Of a stretch of DNA of 5,773 nt, positions 1 through 5,475 are shown piece by piece. The translations under genes were made by a program, and so were the position numbers. The stretch is from Planctomycetota bacterium (GTDB taxonomy: Bacteria > Planctomycetota > Planctomycetia > Isosphaerales > Isosphaeraceae). The notes below the pieces were generated by a model, which was not told the DNA's origin, did no database searches, and saw only the letters and a list, made by a program, of their open reading frames with translations. The stretch is taken from positions 1-5,773 of the forward strand of contig JAKAUH010000768.1 in the NCBI GenBank assembly GCA_021818605.1. Direction: 5' to 3'. Within the stretch, counting starts at the first letter, position 1, and every line of letters begins with the position of its first letter.

Positions 1-118
1 GCCCCGCCTTGAGCATGAGCTGGAGCCGCTCCCGGACCGTCATCGAGCGGGAGGCCTTCGCCGCCCTCCGGATCGTCTCCGCCGCTGGGGTCGATTTCGG
101 GCTGATCTTCTTCTCCAT
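1..118 (-). CDS. Small unrecognised protein, N-terminal part (cut by window edge)
   Basis: An ATG at 118-116 opens a minus-strand frame that stays open to base 1, giving 39 codons before the window ends. The visible peptide begins MEKKISPKSTPAAETIRRAA and continues with a basic, helix-prone stretch containing a TVRERLQLMLKAG motif. By hand count about 37 of 39 codons end in G or C, which fits real coding sequence in this GC-rich DNA far better than the plus-strand frame over the same bases. I see no strong ribosome binding site before the ATG. The frame is open back to the antitoxin stop at 164-166, so a TTG start (for example at 148-146) is also possible. It lies 45 bases downstream of the antitoxin gene and could be co-transcribed with it. 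I do not recognise the family; the function is unknown. Confidence 0.5.
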   Translation of the reverse strand, partial: MEKKISPKSTPAAETIRRAAKASRSMTVRERLQLMLKAG

Positions 119-163
119 AGATGAATCCAGGGGGTTCCGTCGCAACAACTTCGCTGATGAGGC

Positions 164-466
164 TCAGGAACCATTGCCGCCTTCCCCCGCCGCGTTCGAT
201 CCCGAGTCATCGTCCAGTCCGAGTTCTCGGCGGAGATCCTCCAGACGGATGCCGCCCTTCTCTCGATACGAGCGCCGCGACTCTTCGATCAGGTCCCTGA
301 ACCGCGGGTTGGAGGCCAGGGAAATCGATTCCCAATCGGATTCGGAGACATCCTTGACCGTAAGCCACGGTTGACCGTTGCGCGTCAAGATGAGCGGCCC
401 CTCCTTGACCAACTCCGCCAGTTCGGGCACGGTCAATGTCGTCTCTTCCGACGGCAGGACTTTCAT
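164..466 (-). CDS. Phd/YefM-like antitoxin of a RelE-type toxin-antitoxin module
   Basis: This 100-residue protein has the layout of a Phd/YefM-type antitoxin. The N-terminal half (about residues 1-45) has the pattern of the small DNA-binding fold, with the LAELVKEGPLILTRNGQPWL segment. The C-terminal half (about 46-84) carries the SNPRFRDLIEESRRSYREKG pattern typical of the toxin-neutralising helix, then GGIRLEDLRRELGL. It ends in an acidic, Gly/Asn-rich, probably disordered tail. In this family the antitoxin binds and blocks its toxin and represses the shared promoter. The ATG at 466-464 follows an AGGAG ribosome binding site eight bases upstream. It overlaps, as ATGA, the ancestral stop codon of the upstream RelE-like toxin frame, so the pair was built for translational coupling. 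The gene itself is intact. The assignment rests on motif pattern recognised by eye, without a database search. Confidence 0.8.
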   Translation of the reverse strand: MKVLPSEETTLTVPELAELVKEGPLILTRNGQPWLTVKDVSESDWESISLASNPRFRDLIEESRRSYREKGGIRLEDLRRELGLDDDSGSNAAGEGGNGS

Positions 467-537
467 AGCTCGATCTCCTCGTCACCGATCCGAAGATGGT
501 CGTGAACTTTCTCTCCGATCGCGACGACGATGACAAG
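463..537 (-). pseudogene. Detached C-terminal tail of the RelE/ParE-like toxin (after an internal TAG)
   Basis: Immediately after the TAG at 540-538 the same reading frame continues for 24 sense codons, LVIVVAIGEKVHDH followed by LRIGDEEIEL, and then meets TGA at 465-463. This tail is what a RelE/ParE-family toxin should have next: a final hydrophobic beta strand (VIVVAIG) and a short basic/polar end. Its TGA overlaps the antitoxin ATG as ATGA, the arrangement of a coupled toxin-antitoxin pair. The tail therefore belongs to the toxin gene and is cut off by a single nonsense codon. With any sense codon there, the toxin would be 98 residues. It could also be a sequencing error or a suppressed stop. 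Confidence 0.75.
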
Positions 538-759
538 CTAGTCTTCGTGATCCACATCATAGAAGACCCGAAAGTCTCCGACACGTAACTCCCAGGGCGC
601 GAGCGGATTGTCCTCCAGCCTCTTACGATGTCGGGTCGGGTGATCTGGCTGGTGAGTCAGATGGACCGCGATGGCATCCACCAGAATTCGCTGGTCGCGC
701 TTCGGCAGGCGACCGAGATGATCACGCGCATTGATTGAAAACTTGATCGTGAACGCCAT
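538..759 (-). CDS. RelE/ParE-superfamily toxin, truncated by a premature TAG
   Basis: RelE/ParE-superfamily toxins are small mRNA interferases or gyrase poisons. This frame gives 73 residues: MAFTIKFSINARDHLGRLPK at the start, then two predicted helices (about 11-36), a basic RHRKRLED segment (43-50), and the WELRVGDFRVFYDVD strand pair (56-70) that is diagnostic of the superfamily. It stops after HED at a TAG, while the normal last strand continues in frame downstream (463-537). Family members are usually about 85-100 residues, so the present product lacks the C-terminal strand, where this family commonly has catalytic or core residues; I infer that it is inactive. I chose the ATG at 759-757 because GAGG lies five bases upstream and homology-like sequence begins there. 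An upstream ATG at 882 would add 41 unconserved Arg-rich residues and lies upstream of the candidate promoter. The gene precedes its antitoxin. Confidence 0.78.
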   Translation of the reverse strand: MAFTIKFSINARDHLGRLPKRDQRILVDAIAVHLTHQPDHPTRHRKRLEDNPLAPWELRVGDFRVFYDVDHED

Positions 760-819
760 GAACGCCTCGTCCGTGGTGTCCCGACAGGCCATCAGGTTCG
801 CATCGCCAAGGCGAGTTCG

Positions 820-848
820 ATTGTCCCAGATTCGCTCGGGGCGGGCAA
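820..848 (-). promoter_or_regulatory. Candidate promoter of the RelE-like module
   Basis: On the minus strand TTGCCC (848-843) and GACAAT (825-820) are separated by exactly 17 bases, each matching four of six positions of the sigma-70-type consensus. Transcription from here would start near 813, leaving a leader of about 54 bases before the toxin ATG at 759 and excluding the longer start at 882. Two 4/6 boxes can arise by chance, so this is a modest call. Confidence 0.35.
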
Positions 849-888
849 TCTCGTTGCGCGACGGTCGTCTCCTCCGAGCCATCCGGTT

Positions 889-975
889 CTACCGCGGAGC
901 GAACACGTCGCCCGGCAGGTCGGCGGGCGCGTCGGCCAGGATGGACTCGGCCTCGCGATGGAAGGCGGGAGAGTC
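889..975 (-). other. Short coding-like relic abutting the inverted-repeat element
   Basis: Reading the minus strand from 975, the frame gives FDSPAFHREAESILADAPAD then LPGDVFAPR and a TAG at 891-889. About 25 of 29 codons end in G or C and the peptide has a normal, protein-like composition. Upstream, the frame runs straight into the repeat element at 975-1060, whose translation (ATEKCLSF) recurs in the repeat at the right end of the window and is thus not part of this protein. I read this as a possible leftover C-terminus of a gene cut by the repeat; no start codon or family is recognisable, and chance remains possible. Confidence 0.3.
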
Positions 976-1060
976 AAAGGACAGGCATTTTTCAGTCGCC
1001 TGACACCATCGCGATTGCCAGCATCCATGGACGTGCCGCCATCGGTATGCCTGTCCTTTG
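975..1060. repeat. 86-bp inverted-repeat element, left copy of a dispersed family
   Basis: The ends are a perfect 14-bp inverted repeat: caaaggacaggcat at 975-988 and atgcctgtcctttg at 1047-1060. The same arm sequence, followed by the same body, occurs at 5464-5610. From 975 and from 5523 the two copies align without gaps for 57 bases at about 75% identity by hand count, including the shared core gatngccag and atgga (1013-1031 and 5561-5579). This marks it as a member of a dispersed family, probably a non-autonomous or REP/MITE-like element. It sits downstream of the TPR gene and upstream of the RelE module, and as RNA it could form a long-armed hairpin. Confidence 0.75.
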
Positions 1061-1066
1061 TGGGGC

Positions 1067-1096
1067 GACCCCAACCGTCAGGACCCCAACCGTCAG
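1067..1096. repeat. Perfect 15-bp tandem duplication
   Basis: The unit gaccccaaccgtcag occurs twice in immediate succession (1067-1081 and 1082-1096). It starts six bases from the end of the inverted-repeat element at 975-1060. A perfect tandem duplication like this suggests recent strand slippage or duplication linked to the element. The remaining bases to 1167 hold a small palindrome (tcccatgatggga at 1117-1129) but no T run, so I do not call a terminator for the TPR gene. Confidence 0.8.
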
Positions 1097-1167
1097 GGTG
1101 ATTTACCTGTGGCCCGTCCCATGATGGGATCGGCTGCCACGCACGTTCAAGCCATCTGCTTCTTGTA

Positions 1168-3165
1168 TCAGGGGACGCCGCGCCGTTGGCTCTTCGCTTC
1201 GAGCCGTTTCAACTCGGCGACGGCAGACGAGAACTCGAAGAATTCCGGATTGCCATGGTCCTTAACCCAACGGAAATACGCGCCGGCCTCTGCTGTCCGC
1301 CCTTCAGCTAGAAGTGAAAGGCCAAAGTATGAATATGCTTCGGTCATCTTGTCATTGTCCGTGGCATCCTTCCAAATCCTGGTTTCGCCCGTCTTACCAA
1401 GAAGGTACTTGATGATGGTAAATGGCCACGCCGAGGTGTCGCAACGGGCTGCGGCTTCTTTGAGGAGTGCCTTAGCACTGTTGGTCTGCCCGGTGCGACG
1501 GGCGGAGAAGTAGCCCAAGAGAACGGCATACATCGAGAGCTTATGTCGCCAGCCGGCCGCCTCCAGGAATGTCTTTGTCTCCTCCAGTGCGCCGTCGCGG
1601 CCTGCAAGGAACAGGGCGACAGCGCGGTAATAATGAGCGACGGTCGCTGCGGGATCGAGCCTGAGCGCCTCAGCATAATCAGCGATTGCCTTGTCATATT
1701 CTTGTTTCTTTGTGTACATTATGCCGCGGTTGTAGTGAGAGCTGCCGTCTCCGGGATCGAGGCGGATGCCTTCACTGAAGTCAGCAATGGCCTTGTCATA
1801 CTCTCGCTTCTCGCCCCAGACGAGGCCGCGATTGTGGTAGGCGGAGCCACCTTGTGGATTGAGCCGAATAGCTTGGTCGAAGTCGGCAATGGCCTTCTCA
1901 TTTTCCTTCTTGTACGACCAGCAGAGCCCGCGAACGTAGTAGGCTCCGGCGGACCGTTGATCGTGTCGGATCGCTTGGCCGAGGTCGGTGATGGCCTTGT
2001 CGTACTCCTCCTTCTCTTTCCAGGCGGCGCCGCGCAATGCGTAGGCTTCGGCGAGTTGGGGATCGAGTCGGATGGCCTCGGTGAGGTCCGCGATCGATTG
2101 GTCGTACGCACGCTTGGCCCCCAAAGCGTAGCCTCGTCCGTAGTACGTCATGGCGACCTGGGGATCGAGCCTGAGGGCCTGATCGTAGTCCGCTATGGCC
2201 TTGTCGTATTCACCCTTCGCTGAGAGCGCGTCGCCACGGTTGCTGTAGGCAGCGGCGAACTGAGGGTCGAGCCGAATGGCTTCGCTGTAATCGGCCACGG
2301 CTCGGTCGTAGTCGTGCTTGAACGACCACGTGATTCCCCGAGAGATCAAGACCCCGGCGCGGGGGGGACCTAGTCGGATGGCCTCGTTGAGGTCGGCTAA
2401 GGCGATATCGAGTTCCCCTTTCATTCTCCGGAGGATGCCTCGCATCGCGTAGGAGAAGGCATCGTTTGAGTTGGAGCGAATCTGCTCGGTGTAATAGTTT
2501 ATGCCCTGCTCAATGGGGATGACCTGGTCGGCCGCTGCCCATCCGCGCAGTCTCCCTTCATCGGCTTTGAGCTCGACCGAATCATCTTTCATTAACTCGA
2601 CGCGATAAGAGTAGAATCGGCCCTTCGGTTCGACGAGTTGGTTCCCGGCCCTGAGCTTGAAGTCGGCGTTTTTCTGAACCACCCACTTTCCGATCCACGT
2701 CGGATCGGTTTGCACGTGGATGGCCGCAGGGGACACAGGCTTGGCGTCCTGAAGGTGCTGGGCCGGATTCGGAGTTGGGATCTGCGCAAGGGCTGGACCT
2801 GCGGGCGGGATGGTTTGCTGGTGGGATCGCAGAGAGACGACGATGGAAACTGCTACCACGATGAGACACAGGTTCAAGACGCCCGCCGTAATCCACACTG
2901 GCATCGAGAGATGAGAGCGGAGTTGCGATCGGCTCTCCCCAGCTGGCAGGGTATTCGCGGTTAGATCGAGGATCGGCGGGGGAGTCAGAGCCTGCACCTG
3001 GGGCTGAAGTTCGATTGCGGATTGTTGATCAGGCCCTCGATGAACCAAGATGAGTGAAACCTGGAGAGCCCGGCCGCAACCTGGACATTTCGCCTGGCGT
3101 CCCGCGTGCTCGGGGGCGATGCGCAGTCTGAGTCCACATTGGCAGTCGACCGACATGGTGGCCAT
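1168..3165 (-). CDS. Membrane-anchored TPR-repeat protein with N-terminal zinc ribbon
   Basis: This 665-residue protein has four parts. Residues 8-30 form a zinc-ribbon-like motif (CxC at 8/10, CxxC at 27/30, with AGRQAKCPGCG). A Pro-rich linker leads to one hydrophobic segment at about 88-112 (PVWITAGVLNLCLIVVAVSI), so the N-terminus is likely cytoplasmic and the rest outside the inner membrane. Residues 152-217 look like an SH3-like beta domain ending in the GWAAADQVIP pattern. From about 232 to 540 there are eight to nine tetratricopeptide repeats with a strict 34-residue period (YDKAIADYDQALRLDPQ-type units at 303, 337, 371, 405, 439, 473). The C-terminus is more divergent helices. TPRs bind partner proteins; no catalytic motif is visible, so the role is unknown, probably scaffolding. 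The ATG at 3165 has AGGAG ten bases upstream; the alternative Met4 is too far from it. The 3' third appears less GC-rich than its surroundings. Confidence 0.92.
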   Translation of the reverse strand: MATMSVDCQCGLRLRIAPEHAGRQAKCPGCGRALQVSLILVHRGPDQQSAIELQPQVQALTPPPILDLTANTLPAGESRSQLRSHLSMPVWITAGVLNLCLIVVAVSIVVSLRSHQQTIPPAGPALAQIPTPNPAQHLQDAKPVSPAAIHVQTDPTWIGKWVVQKNADFKLRAGNQLVEPKGRFYSYRVELMKDDSVELKADEGRLRGWAAADQVIPIEQGINYYTEQIRSNSNDAFSYAMRGILRRMKGELDIALADLNEAIRLGPPRAGVLISRGITWSFKHDYDRAVADYSEAIRLDPQFAAAYSNRGDALSAKGEYDKAIADYDQALRLDPQVAMTYYGRGYALGAKRAYDQSIADLTEAIRLDPQLAEAYALRGAAWKEKEEYDKAITDLGQAIRHDQRSAGAYYVRGLCWSYKKENEKAIADFDQAIRLNPQGGSAYHNRGLVWGEKREYDKAIADFSEGIRLDPGDGSSHYNRGIMYTKKQEYDKAIADYAEALRLDPAATVAHYYRAVALFLAGRDGALEETKTFLEAAGWRHKLSMYAVLLGYFSARRTGQTNSAKALLKEAAARCDTSAWPFTIIKYLLGKTGETRIWKDATDNDKMTEAYSYFGLSLLAEGRTAEAGAYFRWVKDHGNPEFFEFSSAVAELKRLEAKSQRRGVP

Positions 3166-3273
3166 CGTCGCTATGCTCCTAGATTGGCTGCCGAGCTCAG
3201 AGTGTCGCGGCTGTTTCTCGACTGACCCCCGCTCTGCATCGACGCCTTTGACTGATCGGCTGTAATCTCTGCC

Positions 3274-3302
3274 ATTATGCCAAGTGGCGGCGCTGCTCGC
3301 AA
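3274..3302 (-). promoter_or_regulatory. Candidate promoter of the TPR gene
   Basis: On the minus strand TTGCGA (3302-3297; four of six consensus positions) and CATAAT (3279-3274; five of six) are separated by exactly 17 bases in an AT-richer patch. Initiation near 3267 would give a leader of about 100 bases to the ATG at 3165. The boxes lie just after the stop of the HsdR relic, so the relic's 3' breakpoint is also the edge of this regulatory region. Confidence 0.5.
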
Positions 3303-3311
3303 TAGCCTGCT

Positions 3312-3611
3312 TTACATTGCTTGATACGAGGTTTTCTCGGCCAGGAACTCATCAGAGAGGATCGAGATCTCCGGTCTGTTGAGTCCGGCGTCGGCGAAGA
3401 TGTCGATCACCCGATCCGAGGAGATTGCCCTCGACACGAGCTGGCGGATCGCGTGGTCCAAGTCCTCTGGCGACCGGGCGCCGGGCGGCGTGTACTTGAC
3501 CAGCCCGGCTCGGACCGCCTGGAAGAATCCTACCTCGTCGCGGATCGCCAGCGCCTCGTCGGCGGGTACGGCAGGGGCGAACGCCATTGACAGCAAAGCC
3601 ACCTCGTTCAA
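3312..3611 (-). pseudogene. hsdR: HsdR (type I restriction endonuclease R subunit) C-terminal relic
   Basis: The open frame (99 codons from a TTG at 3611) matches what I know of the C-terminal helical region of type I restriction R subunits (DUF3387-type). It carries the blocks LLSMAFAPAVPADEALAIRD, EVGFFQAVRAGLVKYTPPGA, RSPEDLDHAIRQLVSRAISS, DRVIDIFADAGLNRPEISIL and SDEFLAE. Complete HsdR proteins are roughly 800-1100 residues, with PD-(D/E)XK nuclease and helicase motor domains; none of that is here. The homology ends abruptly after SDEFLAE, where family members normally continue for a few tens of residues; here there are eight unrelated residues and TAA. On the 5' side it stops at tandem repeats (3614-3693). 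No ribosome binding site precedes the TTG. It is therefore a remnant without restriction activity, and no hsdM or hsdS is in the window. Confidence 0.8.
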
Positions 3612-3613
3612 CA

Positions 3614-3693
3614 GACGCTGATACGGGGACGACGCTGATACGGACGCTGATACGGGGACGCAGCTAGGGACGCTGATACGGGGACGCAGCTAG
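3614..3693. repeat. Tandem repeats of a gacgctgatacgg unit
   Basis: Four consecutive copies begin at 3614, 3631, 3643 and 3669. The last two are perfect 25-bp copies (gacgctgatacgg then ggacgcagctag) at 3643-3667 and 3669-3693, a 26-bp period; the first two are shortened versions (17 and 13 bp). The array touches the 5' breakpoint of the HsdR relic. It contains no transposase. It may mark a deletion or insertion scar, or belong to another dispersed repeat family. Confidence 0.85.
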
Positions 3694-4109
3694 ATTTCCC
3701 GGCCCCCGACCGTCCGCTCCGTGACGCTGACGCCGACGCCGACCCCGACCGCCCGGCGTCCCGCGCTCCGCGCCGCCTGGTAGAAAGAAAAGCCGGGCCA
3801 TGCCGGATTTCGGCTTGCCGCCCGCGCCCGGTTGCCCGCCGGGCCGGACGGGACCGCCGCATCGCACGGAACGGAGAACCGGCACGCGGCGATTTTCGGA
3901 ACGTAGAACGGGGACGGGCTCGTTCCGAAGCCACCGAAGCCATCGAGAGCGGTCGTCGGACGCTATTTGACGTCGGCAAGCGGGGACGCCGGGATCGGGC
4001 CGCGGAGCAGCTTCCCGGCGGGTTCGGGCAATTCGACCCGGCCGGCGGTCGATCGGCCGCTCCTTATCCCTAACGCGGCACGGCCGCAACCCGGGGCATC
4101 CCGACCAGA
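3694..4109. other. Gene-free GC-rich spacer
   Basis: I see no credible gene here: both minus-strand frames crossing it are Arg/Gly/Pro-rich and lack any recognisable domain. It contains a degenerate gacgcc hexamer run (about 3722-3751), a 30-bp-spaced imperfect duplication (3868-3885 and 3898-3915, about 15 of 18 identical), and near 3780-3805 a small ccgg-stem hairpin that on the minus strand is followed by CTTTTCTTT. The hairpin resembles a weak terminator, but its stem is only four to five base pairs, so I do not call it. Confidence 0.5.
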
Positions 4110-4434
4110 TTTCACGCAGAGTCGCAGAGGGAGCAGAGACGCAGCGCGACCTTCGGCCGCAGTGGTCAGTGGTCAGTGGTCAGTGGTCAGTGGTCAGTTG
4201 AGATCGGGGCGTCAGGTGACGGCCTGCTGATCGGGACCTTGGCCCAGCTTGACAATCTTGCGCGGCGTACAAGATTCTCGGGATTAGTAGTGCAGAGAAG
4301 ACCGGAAAATGCGGCCATGCGGCTCGTCGAGCGCCATTCCCGTCGCCGACCCGACCCGGCTTGAACGATCGAATCGAACTCGACCAGCAGCTCTTCTCTC
4401 TGCGTCTCTGCTTTCTCTGCGTCTCTGCGTGAAA
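4110..4434. repeat. 325-bp unit bounded by 35-bp inverted repeats (MITE-like)
   Basis: The left arm (4110-4144, starting tttcacgcagag) and the right arm (4400-4434, ending ctctgcgtgaaa) are inverted copies of each other matching at 32 of 35 positions. Each arm is itself built from a cgcagag-type short repeat. They enclose 255 bases with no credible gene, including the heptamer array at 4161-4195 and a 7-bp stem (aatcttg/caagatt, 4254-4260 and 4270-4276). I found no clear target-site duplication outside the arms. Arm sequences of this cgcagag kind are, from general experience, common intergenic repeats in several phyla. The unit lies about 50 bases beyond the stop of the PIN toxin gene, so the transcript may end in or read through this structure. 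Confidence 0.75.
4161..4195. repeat. Five perfect copies of the heptamer agtggtc
   Basis: The 7-bp unit agtggtc is repeated five times without error, with two further matching bases. Because seven is not a multiple of three, every frame reads an artefactual VVSGQWS-type peptide; that should not be taken as a gene. Copy number is likely variable through replication slippage. Confidence 0.95.
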
Positions 4435-4486
4435 CTCCTCCTCCACCCGATGCGCGCAAGGCGCAGCCAACCTACGGAGTAAGATT

Positions 4487-4954
4487 CTAACGGATCTGAT
4501 CCCAGGTCTGGGCGTCGATCCCGGGGAAACGGTTCAAGTGCGCCAGGTTCGTCGTCGCGATGGTGACGGCGTCCCCGGGCCCGCCGGCGAGCGCCGCTTG
4601 CCCGGCGAGTCTGGCATCGGCGTCGAGGGCATCGGGCGACGCCGTGGGGGCGCCCGTCTGCCGAACGAAGGCCCAGAATTCCGCGGCCCTGATCATCGCG
4701 TCGGGTGTCAGGGTCAGTTGTCGGAAGCCGCTGCTCGGATCGAGCGCGAAATCGAGTCGCCGCAGACTGCCGACGGCGCGAATTCGCAGGAGTTCGCGAC
4801 GGACTTCGTCGTGGGCGATCTCCGGGATGATGATCGTTGCGCCGGCCGCCAGGATGGCATTGAGCCACGCGTTGAAGTGAACGACTTGCGGTTTGTTCGG
4901 GGCGCGGACCATCAGGCCGAGCGGCCCGCTGTCCAGGAGGATCAGCGTTGCCAT
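4487..4954 (-). CDS. PIN-domain (VapC-like) ribonuclease toxin
   Basis: This 155-residue protein spans a complete PIN domain. PIN toxins cleave tRNA or other RNA using metal-binding acidic residues. Visible candidates are D8 in TLILLDSGPLG, E45 in IIIPEIAHDEVRRELL, D111/D113 in ALDADARLAGQA, and D128 in GDAVTIATTNLAHLNRFPGI; the last block is the typical C-terminal PIN signature with the T-T-N motif. I chose the ATG at 4954 because the domain begins at once and a GAGGGG site lies 11 bases upstream. A longer start at 5026 would add 24 unrelated residues overlapping the upstream gene. It starts two bases after the stop of the upstream gene, as in coupled toxin-antitoxin operons. All motif residues are present and nothing suggests decay. 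The RNA target cannot be read from sequence. No gene symbol is assigned beyond VapC-like. Confidence 0.87.
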   Translation of the reverse strand: MATLILLDSGPLGLMVRAPNKPQVVHFNAWLNAILAAGATIIIPEIAHDEVRRELLRIRAVGSLRRLDFALDPSSGFRQLTLTPDAMIRAAEFWAFVRQTGAPTASPDALDADARLAGQAALAGGPGDAVTIATTNLAHLNRFPGIDAQTWDQIR

Positions 4955-4956
4955 GG

Positions 4957-5241
4957 TCAATAGAGCCCCTCGAAGAGCTTGCGGTGGGGGCGATGCGCAT
5001 CGAGGTCGCGCATGGCCTCTTCCCACGCCCCTGGCGGGTCTTCATCGGGCATGGCCTTCACCCGCTCGATGAAGGCGGCGATCGCCCTGGCATTCCGGGC
5101 CTGCTCCTCGGGCGTGATGGGGAGAACGCGGCCGTGAGCGTCGTTGCATGGCGCAAGGCGGGGAGTTGCCGGGCGTTCTCGATCCTGCGGCAGAGCCTCC
5201 CTCGTCGTCTGGCGATCCGGGTCTTCGTCATGCAGGTCCAT
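4957..5241 (-). CDS. Presumed antitoxin partner of the PIN toxin
   Basis: A 94-residue acidic/basic mixed protein directly precedes the PIN gene, with TGACCATG joining the two. The first 35 residues are polar and probably disordered. Residues about 40-66 form one amphipathic helix (ITPEEQARNARAIAAFIERV). The end has the AWEEAMRDLDAHRPHRKLF pattern, which resembles the C-terminal part of small proteins found beside PIN toxins in planctomycetes. I see no clear DNA-binding fold (AbrB, ribbon-helix-helix or Phd), so the antitoxin role is inferred from position, size and this C-terminal pattern. The ATG at 5241-5239 follows a strong GAGGGGGG ribosome binding site seven bases away. A GTG at 5268 would add nine residues and would place that purine run inside the coding region, so I prefer 5241. 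Confidence 0.75.
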   Translation of the reverse strand: MDLHDEDPDRQTTREALPQDRERPATPRLAPCNDAHGRVLPITPEEQARNARAIAAFIERVKAMPDEDPPGAWEEAMRDLDAHRPHRKLFEGLY

Positions 5242-5282
5242 GGTCCGACCCCCCTCATTCGAGATCACAGTGGCTCTACAGA

Positions 5283-5311
5283 AGTATACGCGTCCCGCCC
5301 ATGCGCGGAAG
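5283..5311 (-). promoter_or_regulatory. Candidate -10 region for the PIN toxin-antitoxin operon
   Basis: The minus strand has TATACT at 5288-5283, matching five of six positions of the -10 consensus, inside a GTATAC palindrome in otherwise GC-rich sequence. The expected -35 position (about 5311-5305) reads CTTCCGC and is poor. Start near 5276 would give a leader of about 35 bases to the ATG at 5241. An activator, or binding by the toxin-antitoxin complex, could compensate for the weak -35; that is speculation. Confidence 0.35.
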
Positions 5312-5445
5312 GCTTAATCGGTGCGCGAGCGCGGAAGCCGGGACGATCGCGGAAACCGGTACGCATCTCGTTCCCCGGTCCGCTCGGCTCGTCCGGCCGG
5401 CTTCGCCTCGGCCGGGTCGGATCCGATCGACTCAAGGCCTGGCAA

Positions 5446-5475
5446 ACAGTCTCAAAGGACACAGTCTCAAAGGAC
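5446..5475. repeat. Perfect 15-bp tandem duplication in the element arm
   Basis: The unit acagtctcaaaggac occurs twice in succession (5446-5460 and 5461-5475). It contains the outer part of the repeat-family arm, so the duplication affected the element end itself. Unit length equals that of the tandem duplication beside the left copy (1067-1096), although the sequences differ. Confidence 0.85.

Noticed and set aside
1117..1129. Hairpin downstream of the TPR gene as a terminator
   Set aside because: The palindrome leaves at best a four-base-pair stem and is not followed by a T run on the minus strand.
1543..2223. Long plus-strand open frame of 226 codons
   Set aside because: It lies antisense to the TPR array; its repeating VGDGLVV-like pattern is the mirror of the 102-bp TPR units and not an independent protein.
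3664..4089. Minus-strand frame of 141 codons
   Set aside because: Very Arg/Gly/Pro-rich, no domain, and its end is encoded by tandem repeats; typical of a spurious frame in GC-rich DNA.
4249..4277. Perfect TTGACA with a possible downstream -10 on the plus strand
   Set aside because: The best -10 (AAGATT) matches only three of six positions and no plus-strand gene follows; it lies inside the inverted-repeat unit.
4161..4434. Possible CRISPR array, because of regular short repeats
   Set aside because: The agtggtc units are contiguous heptamers with no spacers, and the 35-bp arms occur only twice and in inverted orientation; no cas gene is present.
4451..4465. Hairpin tgcgc/gcgca after the PIN gene as a terminator
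   Set aside because: Five-base-pair stem with no T run on either side; cannot be told apart from chance in GC-rich sequence.
4284..5045. Minus-strand open frame of 253 codons across the PIN gene
   Set aside because: It is out of frame with the clear PIN domain, Arg/Pro-rich, and reads through repeat DNA (TQRRRESRDAERR) at its end.
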